The position numbers and the translations under genes are program-made. 64,000 bases of DNA from Oscillospiraceae bacterium. GTDB lineage: Bacteria > Bacillota > Clostridia > Oscillospirales > Acutalibacteraceae. The stretch lies in NCBI GenBank assembly GCA_015065765.1, contig SVPP01000001.1, positions 1-64,000 of the forward strand. Reading direction: 5' to 3'. The notes below the pieces were generated by a model. The model was not told where the DNA came from. It did not search any database and saw only the letters and a list, made by a program, of their open reading frames with translations. This document shows, piece by piece, positions 17,641 through 27,317 of the stretch (position 1 is the first letter of the stretch; every line of letters begins with the position of its first letter).

Positions 17641-18522
17641 ATGATTAGCAGCATGACAGGCTACGGCAGAGGTCAGTGCACAGTAGACGGTATGGATGTT
17701 ACCGTTGAAATCAAAAGTGTAAATCACAGATATTTTGAGTTTTCTGCGAGAACTCCCAGAAATTATCTGTTTCTTGAGGAAAAGCTCAAAAACTTTTTTT
17801 CAGGCTCAATAGCAAGAGGTAAGGTTGAATGTTTTGTTCAGATTGCTTCACTTGATGATGAAAATGTGAATGTCAGCGCAAATATTCCTCTCGCTAAGAG
17901 TTATCTTGCAGCTCTTAAAGATATTTCGGAAAACCTCGGTGTTTCTGCCGATGTTTCAGCAAATGCTCTTGCAAGATACAATGATGTTCTTGAAATCAAG
18001 AAAGCTGAAGTTGACGAGGAAAAGGTGTGGAACACTGTAAAACTCGCAGCAGAAGAAGCTCTGAACGGAATTCTTGTTATGAGACGTACAGAAGGCGAAA
18101 AGCTTAAGAATGACGTTTTATCAAGGCTTGATTTTATTGCTGAGAAGGTAGCGATGATTGAATCACGCTCTCCCGAAACAGTGCGTGAGTATTCTCAGAA
18201 GCTTCTCACAAGAATGAAAGAAGCACTCGGTGACAATATTCATATAGATGAGCAGAGAATCCTCACGGAGGCTGCAATTTACGCAGACAAAGTTGCTGTT
18301 GCAGAAGAAACAGTGAGACTTTCAAGTCATATGTCTCAGCTTAAAACTTTCCTCGTATCTGATGAGGCAATCGGCAGAAAAATGGATTTTCTTGTGCAGG
18401 AAATGAACAGAGAAGCCAATACTATCGGTTCAAAGGCTCAGGATGTTGATATTGCCCGTGCAGTGCTTGATATAAAGGCTGAAATCGAAAAAATCAGAGA
18501 ACAGATTCAGAATATCGAATAA
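17641..18522 (+). CDS. yicC: YicC family endoribonuclease/stress protein
   Basis: 293 residues. [11 protein letters not shown] at the start and LGSKAQD-type sequence near the end ([37 protein letters not shown]) are the YicC_N and DUF1732 signatures. Relatives are RNA-associated endonucleases. The gene leads the conserved yicC-remA-gmk-rpoZ-priA series of Firmicutes. Confidence 0.93.
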   Translation: MISSMTGYGRGQCTVDGMDVTVEIKSVNHRYFEFSARTPRNYLFLEEKLKNFFSGSIARGKVECFVQIASLDDENVNVSANIPLAKSYLAALKDISENLGVSADVSANALARYNDVLEIKKAEVDEEKVWNTVKLAAEEALNGILVMRRTEGEKLKNDVLSRLDFIAEKVAMIESRSPETVREYSQKLLTRMKEALGDNIHIDEQRILTEAAIYADKVAVAEETVRLSSHMSQLKTFLVSDEAIGRKMDFLVQEMNREANTIGSKAQDVDIARAVLDIKAEIEKIREQIQNIE

Positions 18523-18533
18523 GAGGTATAAAT

Positions 18534-18818
18534 ATGAAACTTATTAACATCGGATTCGGTAATATGGTCAATGCTTCTCGATTGGTAGCGATTGTGAGTC
18601 CCGAATCTGCACCGATAAAAAGAATTATTCAGGAGTGCAAGGAAAAAGGCACTCTCATTGATGCAACTCATGGCAGAAGAACACGTGCTGTGATTATAAC
18701 TGATTGCGGTCACGTAATTCTGACATATCTGCAGTCTGAAACTGTTGCAAACAGACTCAACGATGTTGAGGATGAGCTTGATATTATTTCTGAAGAGGAG
18801 GATGAAAATGAGCACTAA
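18534..18818 (+). CDS. remA: RemA/DUF370 family regulator
   Basis: 94 residues, [30 protein letters not shown]... with the [18 protein letters not shown] block. RemA proteins are DNA-wrapping regulators of biofilm matrix genes in Bacillus. The same gene sits between yicC and gmk in many Clostridia, where its targets are unknown. The end overlaps gmk by 11 bases. Confidence 0.93.
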   Translation: MKLINIGFGNMVNASRLVAIVSPESAPIKRIIQECKEKGTLIDATHGRRTRAVIITDCGHVILTYLQSETVANRLNDVEDELDIISEEEDENEH

Positions 18819-19419
18819 GGGTTTACTTGTTATTTTATCCGGTCCTTCAGGATCAGGTAAAGATACAGTTCTTGAGCAGGTCTTCAAAAAAGAACCACAG
18901 CTTCAGAAATCAATTTCAATGACAACCCGTGAAATCCGTGAAAATGAAGTTGATGGAAGAGACTACTATTTTGTCAGCAAAGAATATTTTGAAAAACAGA
19001 TAAGTGCAAAAAATATGCTTGAAAGTGCCGTTTACAGTTCAAATTATTACGGAACTCCGAAAGCACCTGTTGATAAGTGGCTTGAGGATGACAAAACTGT
19101 AGTTTTGAAAATTGAAGTGCAGGGTGCTGAAAAAATCAGAAAACTTTATCCTGATTGCGTCAGTATCTTTATTATGCCGCCGTCACTTAAAGTTCTTGAA
19201 GAACGACTTCGCGGAAGAAACACAGATTCCGAAGAAGCTATACTTATGCGTCTTGAGGCAGCAGTCGGCGAAATGCAGAGTGCTGAAAAATATGATTACA
19301 TAGTTTTCAACGATGTTCTTGAAGATGTTGTTGATGATGTCTGTTCAATTATCAAGTCAGAAAAATTCAAATCATTAAGAATGAAAAATAAAGTAAGAGA
19401 GGTAATTAAAAATGCTTAA
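18808..19419 (+). CDS. gmk: guanylate kinase
   Basis: 203 residues from [23 protein letters not shown] at 18808 is chosen because GAGGAGG (18795-18801) is 6 bp upstream and the P-loop lies at the expected distance. The P-loop has GKDT instead of the commoner [28 protein letters not shown] binds GMP. It phosphorylates GMP to GDP. Overlaps remA and is followed by rpoZ with an 8-bp overlap. Confidence 0.95.
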   Translation: MSTKGLLVILSGPSGSGKDTVLEQVFKKEPQLQKSISMTTREIRENEVDGRDYYFVSKEYFEKQISAKNMLESAVYSSNYYGTPKAPVDKWLEDDKTVVLKIEVQGAEKIRKLYPDCVSIFIMPPSLKVLEERLRGRNTDSEEAILMRLEAAVGEMQSAEKYDYIVFNDVLEDVVDDVCSIIKSEKFKSLRMKNKVREVIKNA

Positions 19420-19621
19420 TCCCGATTTGAGAAATGTACTTAAAGGTAAAACAAGCCGTTATTCACTTGTTCTTGCTACTGCAAAAAGAGCAAGAGTTAT
19501 TGCTGATGAGGCAGAACAGAAGGGTGAAATTATTGTTGAAAAGCCCGTAACACTTGCAGTTAACGAATTTATTGACGGTAAGTATCTTATTGAAGAACCG
19601 GAAGATATCAGAGATCTTTAA
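19412..19621 (+). CDS. rpoZ: RNA polymerase omega subunit
   Basis: 69 residues. SRYSLVLATAKRARVIADEAE is the omega core that contacts beta-prime, followed by VEKPVTLAVNEFIDGKYLI. Position directly after gmk is conserved across bacteria. Confidence 0.93.
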   Translation: MLNPDLRNVLKGKTSRYSLVLATAKRARVIADEAEQKGEIIVEKPVTLAVNEFIDGKYLIEEPEDIRDL

Positions 19622-19640
19622 TTTTTGGAGGTAAAAACGT

Positions 19641-22085
19641 ATGTCTCAACTTTATGCAGAAACATCAGTTGACGGTGTTTTGCCGTCATTTGATAAGACA
19701 TACGCATACCTCATAAAAGAGAATTCAGGAGAAATCAGAGTCGGTATGCGTGTTCTTGTACCATTTGGTATGGGTAATAAACCTAAAATGGCAATAGTAA
19801 CAGGTATTACTGATATAAGACCTGATGCAAAAAAAATCAAAGCCATTATGCGTGCTGTTGATGAGGAACCGATTATCACTGAAGAAATGCTGAAAGTTGC
19901 TTTCTGGCTTAAAGACAGAACTTTCTGTACTGTTTATGAGGCTGTTAAAGCAATGCTTCCGTCAGGAATCAACTACAAAACTGTTGTGTCATATTCCTTG
20001 AATGATGAGGCAGAAGTTGATAATTTGTTGTTGACGGATGACGAGAAAAAGGTTTTGGAATTTTTTTCAGGAAAGAAAAGAGGCTTTGTCGACAAACAAA
20101 AGATTTGCAAAGCAGTGGGTATTTCTGAAGACAGCAGTGCTTTTAAAGACCTGTATGAAAGGAACATGCTTTTCAGAAATGTCGATGCTTCGCGGAAAGT
20201 CGGCGATAATCTTCAGAAAATGATAAGGGTAGTTCCGTCTGATAATGATATGAAACTGTCTCAGAAGCAAAAGTCTGTTTTAGATCTGCTTACAGATGTA
20301 GGAACAGCTTCTGTTAAAGAGGTTTGTTATTATACAGGCGTAACATCTGCTGTTGTAAATGCTCTTGTTTCAAAAGGTGTCTGCGAATTTTATGATAAAG
20401 AAATTTACAGAATGCCGTTTACAGCAACAGATGGTGAAATGACAGAAATTTTTTTGTCAGAAGAGCAGGAAAAAGCTTTTTCAGGACTCAGCGACCTTTT
20501 GTATAATGGTGAGAGTGCTGCAGCACTTCTTTACGGTGTAACAGGCAGTGGTAAAACTCAGGTTTTTCTCAGACTCATTGATGAAGCTGTGAAGCAGGGA
20601 AAAGGTGTCATTGTTATGGTTCCTGAAATTTCTCTTACTCCACAGACTATCAGAATTTTCAAAAAAAGATATGGTAAAAAAATTGCAGTATTTCACAGCG
20701 GTCTCTCCATGGGTGAGAGAGTTGATGAATATAAACGTGTGAAAAATAAAGAGGCTACAATAGCTATCGGAACACGTTCAGCAGTTTTTGCTCCACTTGA
20801 AAATATCGGACTGATTATTATGGACGAAGAGCAGGAGCATACATATAAAGCTGAAAATAATCCGCGATTTCATGCAAGAGATGTTGCAAAGTTCAGATGT
20901 GCTCACAATAACGCTTTGTTTCTTATGGCTTCTGCAACACCAAGTGTGGAATCTTTTGCAAATGCAAAAAAAGGCAGATATAAACTCTTTACCATGAAAG
21001 AACGGTACGGAGATTCTGTGTTGCCTGAAGTTGTTACAGTTGACCTGACTCAGGAAACAAAATTCGGAGAAAAAACTGTTATCAGTAGTTTTCTTGCTGA
21101 AGAACTGCAGGAAAATTTCAGAAATGGTCATCAGTCAATTATCTTGCTTAACAGACGTGGTTATAATACTTTTGTTGCTTGTAAAAAATGTAGCAGCGTT
21201 GTTACTTGTCCGAATTGCAGTATTTCAATGACATATCATTCAAAAAACGGAAAACTCATGTGTCATTACTGCGGTCACAGCATGTCGGGTAAAGTAAAAT
21301 GTTCCGTATGTGGCAGTGAAGAACTGCGGTATAACGGTGTGGGTACTCAGAAAATTGAAGAAGAGCTTAAATTTCTTCTTCCTGATGCTAAAGTTCTCAG
21401 AATGGATGCTGACTCTACTATGTCCCGTTTTGCATATGAGGATAATTTTGAGAAATTCGGCAAGGGTGAATATGATATAATGATCGGCACCCAGATGGTT
21501 GCAAAAGGTCTTGATTTTGAAAATGTTACCCTTGTAGGTATAATTTGCGCTGATATGCAGTTGTACAATGATGATTTCAGAAGCAGCGAGAGAACATTTT
21601 CTCTTCTCACGCAGGTTATCGGCCGTTCAGGCAGAGGAAATTTTGCAGGTAAAGCCGTTGTCCAGACATTTACTCCTGACAATGAAATAATCAGGTTTGC
21701 ACAGAATCAGGACTATGATTCCTTCTTTGATTTTGAAATTAAAATCAGAAAAATGATGGTTTATCCTCCTTTCTGTGATTTATGTGTAATAGGTTTTGTA
21801 GGAGACAACGAGCTGAATGTGTCACAGGCATCAAGAGGTTTTCTGCAACTACTGAAAGAAAAAACTTCCATAAAATTCAAAGATGAACAGATTATTGCTC
21901 TTGGACCTGTTCCTCTTAAAGTGGCAAAGGTCAGCAATAAATACAGATACAGATTGATTTTAAAATGTCATAACACTAAGTCATTCAGAAACATGATTTC
22001 TGAATTGCTCAGTGAGTTTGACGAAAAAAGTAAAAAATTTGATGTTACTGTTTTTGCGGATATCAATCCCGAAAATATGATATAA
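19641..22085 (+). CDS. priA: primosomal protein N' (replication restart helicase)
   Basis: 814 residues. N-terminal 3'-DNA-binding domain (VDGVLPSFDKTYAYLI...VLVPFG), a winged helix, Walker A GVTGSGKT, motif II MDEEQEHTYKAENNPRFHARDV, and eight zinc-binding Cys (CKKCSSVVTCPNC ... CHYCGHSM..CSVCGS). Helicase motifs IGTQMVAKGLDFENVTLVGII and QVIGRSGRG follow. Motif II is DEEQ rather than the classic DEEH. It reloads the replisome at stalled forks. Starts 20 bp after rpoZ with GGAGG. Confidence 0.95.
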   Translation: MSQLYAETSVDGVLPSFDKTYAYLIKENSGEIRVGMRVLVPFGMGNKPKMAIVTGITDIRPDAKKIKAIMRAVDEEPIITEEMLKVAFWLKDRTFCTVYEAVKAMLPSGINYKTVVSYSLNDEAEVDNLLLTDDEKKVLEFFSGKKRGFVDKQKICKAVGISEDSSAFKDLYERNMLFRNVDASRKVGDNLQKMIRVVPSDNDMKLSQKQKSVLDLLTDVGTASVKEVCYYTGVTSAVVNALVSKGVCEFYDKEIYRMPFTATDGEMTEIFLSEEQEKAFSGLSDLLYNGESAAALLYGVTGSGKTQVFLRLIDEAVKQGKGVIVMVPEISLTPQTIRIFKKRYGKKIAVFHSGLSMGERVDEYKRVKNKEATIAIGTRSAVFAPLENIGLIIMDEEQEHTYKAENNPRFHARDVAKFRCAHNNALFLMASATPSVESFANAKKGRYKLFTMKERYGDSVLPEVVTVDLTQETKFGEKTVISSFLAEELQENFRNGHQSIILLNRRGYNTFVACKKCSSVVTCPNCSISMTYHSKNGKLMCHYCGHSMSGKVKCSVCGSEELRYNGVGTQKIEEELKFLLPDAKVLRMDADSTMSRFAYEDNFEKFGKGEYDIMIGTQMVAKGLDFENVTLVGIICADMQLYNDDFRSSERTFSLLTQVIGRSGRGNFAGKAVVQTFTPDNEIIRFAQNQDYDSFFDFEIKIRKMMVYPPFCDLCVIGFVGDNELNVSQASRGFLQLLKEKTSIKFKDEQIIALGPVPLKVAKVSNKYRYRLILKCHNTKSFRNMISELLSEFDEKSKKFDVTVFADINPENMI

Positions 22086-22098
22086 CGTGGTGAAGAAT

Positions 22099-22560
22099 AT
22101 GGCATTGAGAAATATTGTAAAATACGGCGATCCTGTTCTCAGAAAAAAGAGCAGGGTAGTTGAAAAATTCGACAATAAGCTTTCGGATCTCATTGAAGAT
22201 ATGATTCAGACTATGAACAACGCTGAAGGTGTAGGTCTTGCAGCAGTGCAGGTGGGGATTCTGAAAAGAGTTGTTATTGTTGATGTTGGTGAAGGTCCTA
22301 TTGAACTTGTAAATCCGGAAATTATAGAGGAATCAAAGGAAAAACAGATTACTCCGGAGGGATGTCTGTCCTTGCCGGGACAATCGGGAAACACAGTCCG
22401 TCCAATGACTGTTAAAGTAAAAGCTCAGGATAGAAACGGCAAATGGTATATTCATAAAGGTACAGGTCTCAAGGCAAAGGCTTTCTGTCATGAAATAGAC
22501 CATCTTGACGGCATTTTGTATATTGATAAAGTGATTCCTGATACGGAGGGTAAAAAATGA
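22099..22560 (+). CDS. def: peptide deformylase
   Basis: About 153 residues from MALRNIVKYGDPVLRKKS. ATG at 22099 with GGTG 6 bp upstream is favoured over the GTG at 22087. Motifs GVGLAAVQVG, EGCLSLPG and the metal-binding HEIDHLDG are complete. It removes the N-formyl group from nascent proteins. Overlaps fmt by ATGA, matching the functional pair. Confidence 0.96.
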   Translation: MALRNIVKYGDPVLRKKSRVVEKFDNKLSDLIEDMIQTMNNAEGVGLAAVQVGILKRVVIVDVGEGPIELVNPEIIEESKEKQITPEGCLSLPGQSGNTVRPMTVKVKAQDRNGKWYIHKGTGLKAKAFCHEIDHLDGILYIDKVIPDTEGKK

Positions 22561-23483
22561 GAGTAGTTTTTATGGGCACACCTGATTTTGCAGTGCCGTG
22601 TCTTGAAAAACTGATTGAATATGGTTGTGAAGTTGTGGGTGTTTTCACTCAGCCTGACAAGCCTGTTGGCAGAAAGCGCATAATCACACCGCCGGCAGTA
22701 AAGGTTTGTGCTCTCGAACATGGTATTGATGTTTATCAGCCTGAAAAAATGAGAGATGGTACAGCACTTGAAATAATAAACGGATTAAAGCCTGACCTCA
22801 TTGTTGTTGTAGCTTATGGTAAAATTTTACCAAAAGAAATTCTTGAAAGTGCACCTCTCGGATGCATCAATATTCATGGCTCACTTCTTCCTAAACTCAG
22901 AGGTGCAGCACCGATTCAGTGGTCTGTCATTAATGGCGATGAATATTCAGGTGTTACATCAATGATGATGAACGAGGGACTTGATACGGGCGACATGCTT
23001 GTTGAAAGAAAAGTTAAAATTGATTTTACAGAAACTTCTGGAGAACTTTATGACAGACTTTCATTTGTCGGTGCTGAGGTTCTTGAAGAAACTTTGAAAA
23101 AACTTGAAGACGGTACACTTGTCAGAATACCTCAGAATGATGAGGAGTCAACATACGCACCTCTTCTCAGTAAAGAAATCTCAAATATTGACTGGAATGA
23201 ATCAGCTCTGGATGTTTACAATAAAATCAGAGGTCTCAATCCATGGCCTGTAGCAGTGACATATATTGACGGCATAAAATACAAAGTTTATGAATCAGAA
23301 TATGTTGAGAATGTAAATGGCCAACCGGGCGAAATTGTTGAAAATAAGAAAAAGCTTTTAATTGCCTGTGGCGATGGCAACGGTGTTTCAATTAAAACAA
23401 TTCAGCCTGACGGAAAAAAACAGATGGATATTGTTTCCTTTCTTGCAGGCAACAAGTTAGAGACAGGAAAAATTATCGGGTAG
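22557..23483 (+). CDS. fmt: methionyl-tRNA formyltransferase
   Basis: 308 residues. MRVVFMGTPDFAVPCLEKL, the catalytic HGSLLPKLRGAAPIQWSVINGD and GLDTGDM are diagnostic, with a C-terminal OB-like tRNA-binding domain. It formylates initiator Met-tRNA. Translationally coupled to def upstream. Confidence 0.96.
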   Translation: MRVVFMGTPDFAVPCLEKLIEYGCEVVGVFTQPDKPVGRKRIITPPAVKVCALEHGIDVYQPEKMRDGTALEIINGLKPDLIVVVAYGKILPKEILESAPLGCINIHGSLLPKLRGAAPIQWSVINGDEYSGVTSMMMNEGLDTGDMLVERKVKIDFTETSGELYDRLSFVGAEVLEETLKKLEDGTLVRIPQNDEESTYAPLLSKEISNIDWNESALDVYNKIRGLNPWPVAVTYIDGIKYKVYESEYVENVNGQPGEIVENKKKLLIACGDGNGVSIKTIQPDGKKQMDIVSFLAGNKLETGKIIG

Positions 23484-23492
23484 GTGTTTTTT

Positions 23493-24194
23493 ATGATGTG
23501 GTATTACCTCGAGAGCTATTGGCTTTATCTGGTAATAGTCGGTCCTGCACTTTTGTTCGCAATCGGTGCACAGATTAAGGTGAAAAGCAATTTCAATAAG
23601 TATTCCCGTGTTATGTCATCAAGAGGGCTTACTGGTGCAAATGCAGCTTTGCAGGTGCTTAATTTCTACGGAATACATGATGTGAAGATTGAACGTGTTT
23701 CAGGTAAACTCAGTGACCATTATGACCCTAAAACCAACGTTATCAGACTTTCAGATGAGGTCTTCAGTTCAACTTCTGTGGCTGCCATTGGTGTTGCGTG
23801 TCACGAGGCAGGGCATGCTGCCCAGCACGCACAAGGTTACAAACCGATTAAAATACGTAATGCAATTGTTCCGGTTTGTAATATAGGTTCAACTCTTGGT
23901 ATTCCTATTGCACTCATAGGTGTTTTCCTTAATTTTGGTGTTCTTATTGACATCGGTCTTGCTCTTTACGCTCTTATTGCAGTTTTTCAGTTTATAACGC
24001 TTCCTGTTGAGTTTAATGCGAGCAGAAGAGCAGTTGATGTTATCGGTCAGACAAATATTCTCAGTGAAGATGAAATTGTTGGCACGAAGAAAGTTTTGTC
24101 GGCAGCTGCAATGACATATGTTGCAGCACTCGCAACATCAATTGCTAACCTTTTAAGATTTATTATTTTGTTTGGTAGAGGCAGAAGGCGATAA
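23493..24194 (+). CDS. zinc metallopeptidase, YugP family
   Basis: About 233 residues. ATG at 23493 has TAGGTG 6 bp upstream; the GTG at 23484 is inside that site. Hydrophobic segments at the N-terminus and around residues 130-170 and 200-225 flank VACHEAGHAAQHAQGYKPIKIRN, with HEAGH as the zinc motif. EFNASRRAVDVI supplies the downstream Glu. YugP-type membrane proteases are found next to fmt and rsmB in many Clostridia. Substrate unknown. Confidence 0.9.
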   Translation: MMWYYLESYWLYLVIVGPALLFAIGAQIKVKSNFNKYSRVMSSRGLTGANAALQVLNFYGIHDVKIERVSGKLSDHYDPKTNVIRLSDEVFSSTSVAAIGVACHEAGHAAQHAQGYKPIKIRNAIVPVCNIGSTLGIPIALIGVFLNFGVLIDIGLALYALIAVFQFITLPVEFNASRRAVDVIGQTNILSEDEIVGTKKVLSAAAMTYVAALATSIANLLRFIILFGRGRRR

Positions 24195-25522
24195 TGAGTT
24201 TGAAAAATTCACCACGTCAGAAGGCGTTTGAAATTCTTCTTAGAATCCATACAGCAAACGCTTATTCAAATCTGACGATAGATACATATTTACAAAAAGA
24301 TAATATGGAAAATCGTGATAAAGCTTTTGTCAGTGCGCTTGTTTACGGTGTTTGTGAAAGACAGTTGACACTTGATTTTAATCTGTCACAGTATCTCAAA
24401 CAACCTATAAAAAAATTGAAGCCCGAGGTTTTAATTGCCTTGAGGTTAGGTGCATATCAGCTTTTGTTTATGGATAAAATTCCGTCATCAGCGGCGGTAA
24501 ATGAGAGCGTAAATCTCACGAAATCCAACAAGTCAGCGTTTGCATCAGGCCTTGTGAATGCTGTTTTGCGTAAAGTAATGCAGAATGGTCTTGTTTTACC
24601 TCAGGAGAACAGCAGGAATTATCTGTCAGTGAAGTATTCTTGTCCGCAGTGGTTAGTTGACATGTATACTAAATCATACGGCAAGGAAAACGCAGAAGAA
24701 ATTCTTAATTCTTCCTTGGGTGAGGTTCCTGTATATATCAGAGTCAACACAACTAAAACCACAAGTGATGAACTTATTTCAACACTTGCAGAGGAAAACA
24801 TTATCGCAGAGAAAGTTGACTGTATTGAAAATGCTCTTATGCTTAATAAGCAGGGCTCAGTTGAAAATCTCAAAGCTTTCAAAAATGGATTATTCCATGT
24901 TCAGGATTTGTCTTCGCAGCTTTGTTGTAGTGCTCTCTGTGCGAAGAAAGGTGAAAAAATTCTTGATGTTTGTTCAGCACCGGGTGGCAAAACCTTTACC
25001 ATTTGTGAGATAATGGAAAATATGGGTGCTGTTACAGCGTGTGATATTTATTCTTCACGTGTAAAGCTAATCAATGACGGAGCTGAGAGATTGTGTCTTA
25101 CTTCAGTTTCTCCGATAGTCAATGATGCAACAGTGTTTAACACAAAATTAGGCGAGTTTGATAAGGTGCTTTGTGATGTGCCTTGTTCAGGCCTCGGTAT
25201 TATAAGGAGAAAACCTGAAATCAAGTATAAGTCTCCTGATGATATTGACAAATTATACAATTTGCAGTATCTTATACTGTGTGTAACCTCAAGATATGTA
25301 AAGAGAAAGGGTACTCTTGTTTATTCAACGTGTAGTCTTAATCCCGAAGAAAACATTGAAGTTTGCCGCAGATTTTTAGCAGAAAACAAAGATTTTGTTT
25401 TGTGTGATATTCCGAATGCAGAAGCTTTCGGAATGGTTGATGATAAAACGTTAACGGTTCTACCGCACAAAAATAATACCGACGGATTTTTTATAGCAAA
25501 GTTTGAAAGAAAAGGTGAGTAA
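24194..25522 (+). CDS. rsmB: 16S rRNA (cytosine967-C5)-methyltransferase
   Basis: 442 residues: N-terminal NusB-like RNA-binding domain (RQKAFEILLRIHTANAYSN) and a Rossmann methyltransferase with VCSAPGGKTFT, DVPCSGLGIIRRKPEIKYK and VYSTCSLNPEEN, the last two holding the two catalytic Cys. Full length. The start overlaps the preceding stop by one base (TAATG). Confidence 0.95.
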   Translation: MSLKNSPRQKAFEILLRIHTANAYSNLTIDTYLQKDNMENRDKAFVSALVYGVCERQLTLDFNLSQYLKQPIKKLKPEVLIALRLGAYQLLFMDKIPSSAAVNESVNLTKSNKSAFASGLVNAVLRKVMQNGLVLPQENSRNYLSVKYSCPQWLVDMYTKSYGKENAEEILNSSLGEVPVYIRVNTTKTTSDELISTLAEENIIAEKVDCIENALMLNKQGSVENLKAFKNGLFHVQDLSSQLCCSALCAKKGEKILDVCSAPGGKTFTICEIMENMGAVTACDIYSSRVKLINDGAERLCLTSVSPIVNDATVFNTKLGEFDKVLCDVPCSGLGIIRRKPEIKYKSPDDIDKLYNLQYLILCVTSRYVKRKGTLVYSTCSLNPEENIEVCRRFLAENKDFVLCDIPNAEAFGMVDDKTLTVLPHKNNTDGFFIAKFERKGE

Positions 25523-25524
25523 TT

Positions 25525-26577
25525 TTGAGCAGGATTGATATTAAATCAATGACAAAAGATGAATTGCGTCTTGCTCTGTCAGAAATTAATTTACCTAAAT
25601 TCAGAGCTGATCAGGTATTTTCATGGCTTCATCAGAAAGGTGTTTCGTCCTTTGATGAAATGACAAATATCTCTAAAGACCTGAGACAGGCTCTCAGTAA
25701 GAAGTTCGAGATACGTTCCTGTGCGATTGAAACAAAAAGAGTTTCAAAAGAAGATGGAACTATCAAGTATCTGTTCAGACTTTTTGATGGTGAATATATT
25801 GAAAGCGTTCTTATGAAATATAAGTACGGCTATTCACTCTGTGTTTCCACTCAGGTCGGTTGTCGAATGGGATGTAAGTTCTGTGCATCGACTCTGGGCG
25901 GCGTTATAAGAGACCTTTCAGCATCAGAAATATTATCACAGATTCATGTGGCTCAGAACGATGAAAATGTCAGAGTTTCTCATGTTGTTCTTATGGGAAT
26001 GGGCGAACCCTTTGATAATTTTGAAAATGTTAAAAGATTTCTTTTTCTTGCAAATTCCGAGGATGCTCTTGGTCTTTCAATGCGGAATATTTCACTGTCC
26101 ACATGCGGAATTGTTCCGAAGATTTATGAACTTATGGACATGAATTTACAGCTTACTTTGTCTGTTTCTCTTCATGCGCCGAATGACAAAATCCGCTCGG
26201 CACTTATGCCCATAAATAAAAAATACAATGTTTCTGAACTTATTAAAGCTTGCAGAGATTATGTAAACAAAACCTCAAGAAGAATATCTTTTGAGTATTC
26301 TATGATTTCAGGAGTCAATGATAGTGACGAGTGTGCAGAAGAGCTTTCGAAGCTTTTGAAGGGTATGCTTTGTCATGTGAATCTGATTCCTGTGAATAAT
26401 GTACGAGAAAATAATTTTGTGAAAAGTAATGATAAGCAATTAAAAAAATTTGTATCTATACTTGAGAAGAATTCTGTAAATGTTACTGTCAGAAGGACTC
26501 TTGGCAAGGATATTGAGGCATCCTGCGGACAGTTGAGAAAAAAGCACATTGCCTCTGAAGGGAGAGATGAAAGTTGA
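25525..26577 (+). CDS. rlmN: 23S rRNA (adenine2503-C2)/tRNA methyltransferase RlmN
   Basis: 350 residues from TTG with AAGGTGAG upstream. The radical-SAM triad is in CRMGCKFCAS (CxxxCxxC), MGMGEPFDNFENV and NISLSTCGIVPKI follow, and the resolving Cys lies in DIEASCGQLR. It methylates A2503 in 23S rRNA and A37 in some tRNAs. Ends inside the first codon of prpC (TTGA overlap). Confidence 0.95.
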   Translation: MSRIDIKSMTKDELRLALSEINLPKFRADQVFSWLHQKGVSSFDEMTNISKDLRQALSKKFEIRSCAIETKRVSKEDGTIKYLFRLFDGEYIESVLMKYKYGYSLCVSTQVGCRMGCKFCASTLGGVIRDLSASEILSQIHVAQNDENVRVSHVVLMGMGEPFDNFENVKRFLFLANSEDALGLSMRNISLSTCGIVPKIYELMDMNLQLTLSVSLHAPNDKIRSALMPINKKYNVSELIKACRDYVNKTSRRISFEYSMISGVNDSDECAEELSKLLKGMLCHVNLIPVNNVRENNFVKSNDKQLKKFVSILEKNSVNVTVRRTLGKDIEASCGQLRKKHIASEGRDES

Positions 26578-27296
26578 AAATCTTTGGTAAGACAGATATA
26601 GGACTTGTCCGTTCGTCTAATCAGGATGCTTTCAGAATCGGAAAATTTGACAGCGGTACAGTTTGGGCGGTTCTGTGCGATGGCATGGGCGGTGCCTCAG
26701 GCGGTGATATAGCAAGTAAAATGGCAGTAGATTTAATTGCTGAAAGAATTCTCAGTAATTATAACGACAACATGAAAACTTCATCTGTAGCTAATTTGCT
26801 CGAATCTGCGATTAATTTTGCAAGCATTAAAATTTTTGATATTGCCCGCGAGGATGAAACACTTTCAGGCATGGGAACAACGGTTGTTGCCGCAGTTATA
26901 AGAGATGGTGAAGCGATGATTTCTCATGCTGGTGACAGCAGAGCCTACATAATCGGAGAAGATATCAGACAGGTCACAACCGATCACTCTATAGTTCAGG
27001 AAATGCTTGACAGAGGAGAAATCACTGAAGAGGAAGCAAAGCATCACCCCATAAAGAACTACATTACAAGGGCTCTGGGAGTAAAAGACAGAATCAGTGT
27101 AGACTTTACAACTGAAGATTTTGGTGAAGATGATATTTTGTTGATGTGTTCAGATGGTTTTTCAAATATGATAGAATCAGATTCACTTAAAGAATTGATT
27201 AAGTGTGCTGATGATGATACATGCAAAAAACTGGTTGATACAGCAAATTCAAACGGTGGAAAAGATAATATAACGGTAGTTATTGCTTCTTATTGA
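26574..27296 (+). CDS. prpC: PP2C-type serine/threonine phosphatase
   Basis: 240 residues, TTG start. GLVRSSNQDAFRIG, CDGMGGASGGDIAS, SGMGTTVVAAVI, SHAGDSRAYII and the C-terminal GKDNITVVI are the PPM metal and catalytic motifs. It reverses phosphorylation by the PASTA kinase encoded 21 bp downstream. The pair controls growth, cell-wall synthesis and germination in Firmicutes. Confidence 0.94.
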   Translation: MKIFGKTDIGLVRSSNQDAFRIGKFDSGTVWAVLCDGMGGASGGDIASKMAVDLIAERILSNYNDNMKTSSVANLLESAINFASIKIFDIAREDETLSGMGTTVVAAVIRDGEAMISHAGDSRAYIIGEDIRQVTTDHSIVQEMLDRGEITEEEAKHHPIKNYITRALGVKDRISVDFTTEDFGEDDILLMCSDGFSNMIESDSLKELIKCADDDTCKKLVDTANSNGGKDNITVVIASY

Positions 27297-27317
27297 AGAA
27301 ATTAAGGAGATTAAGAT

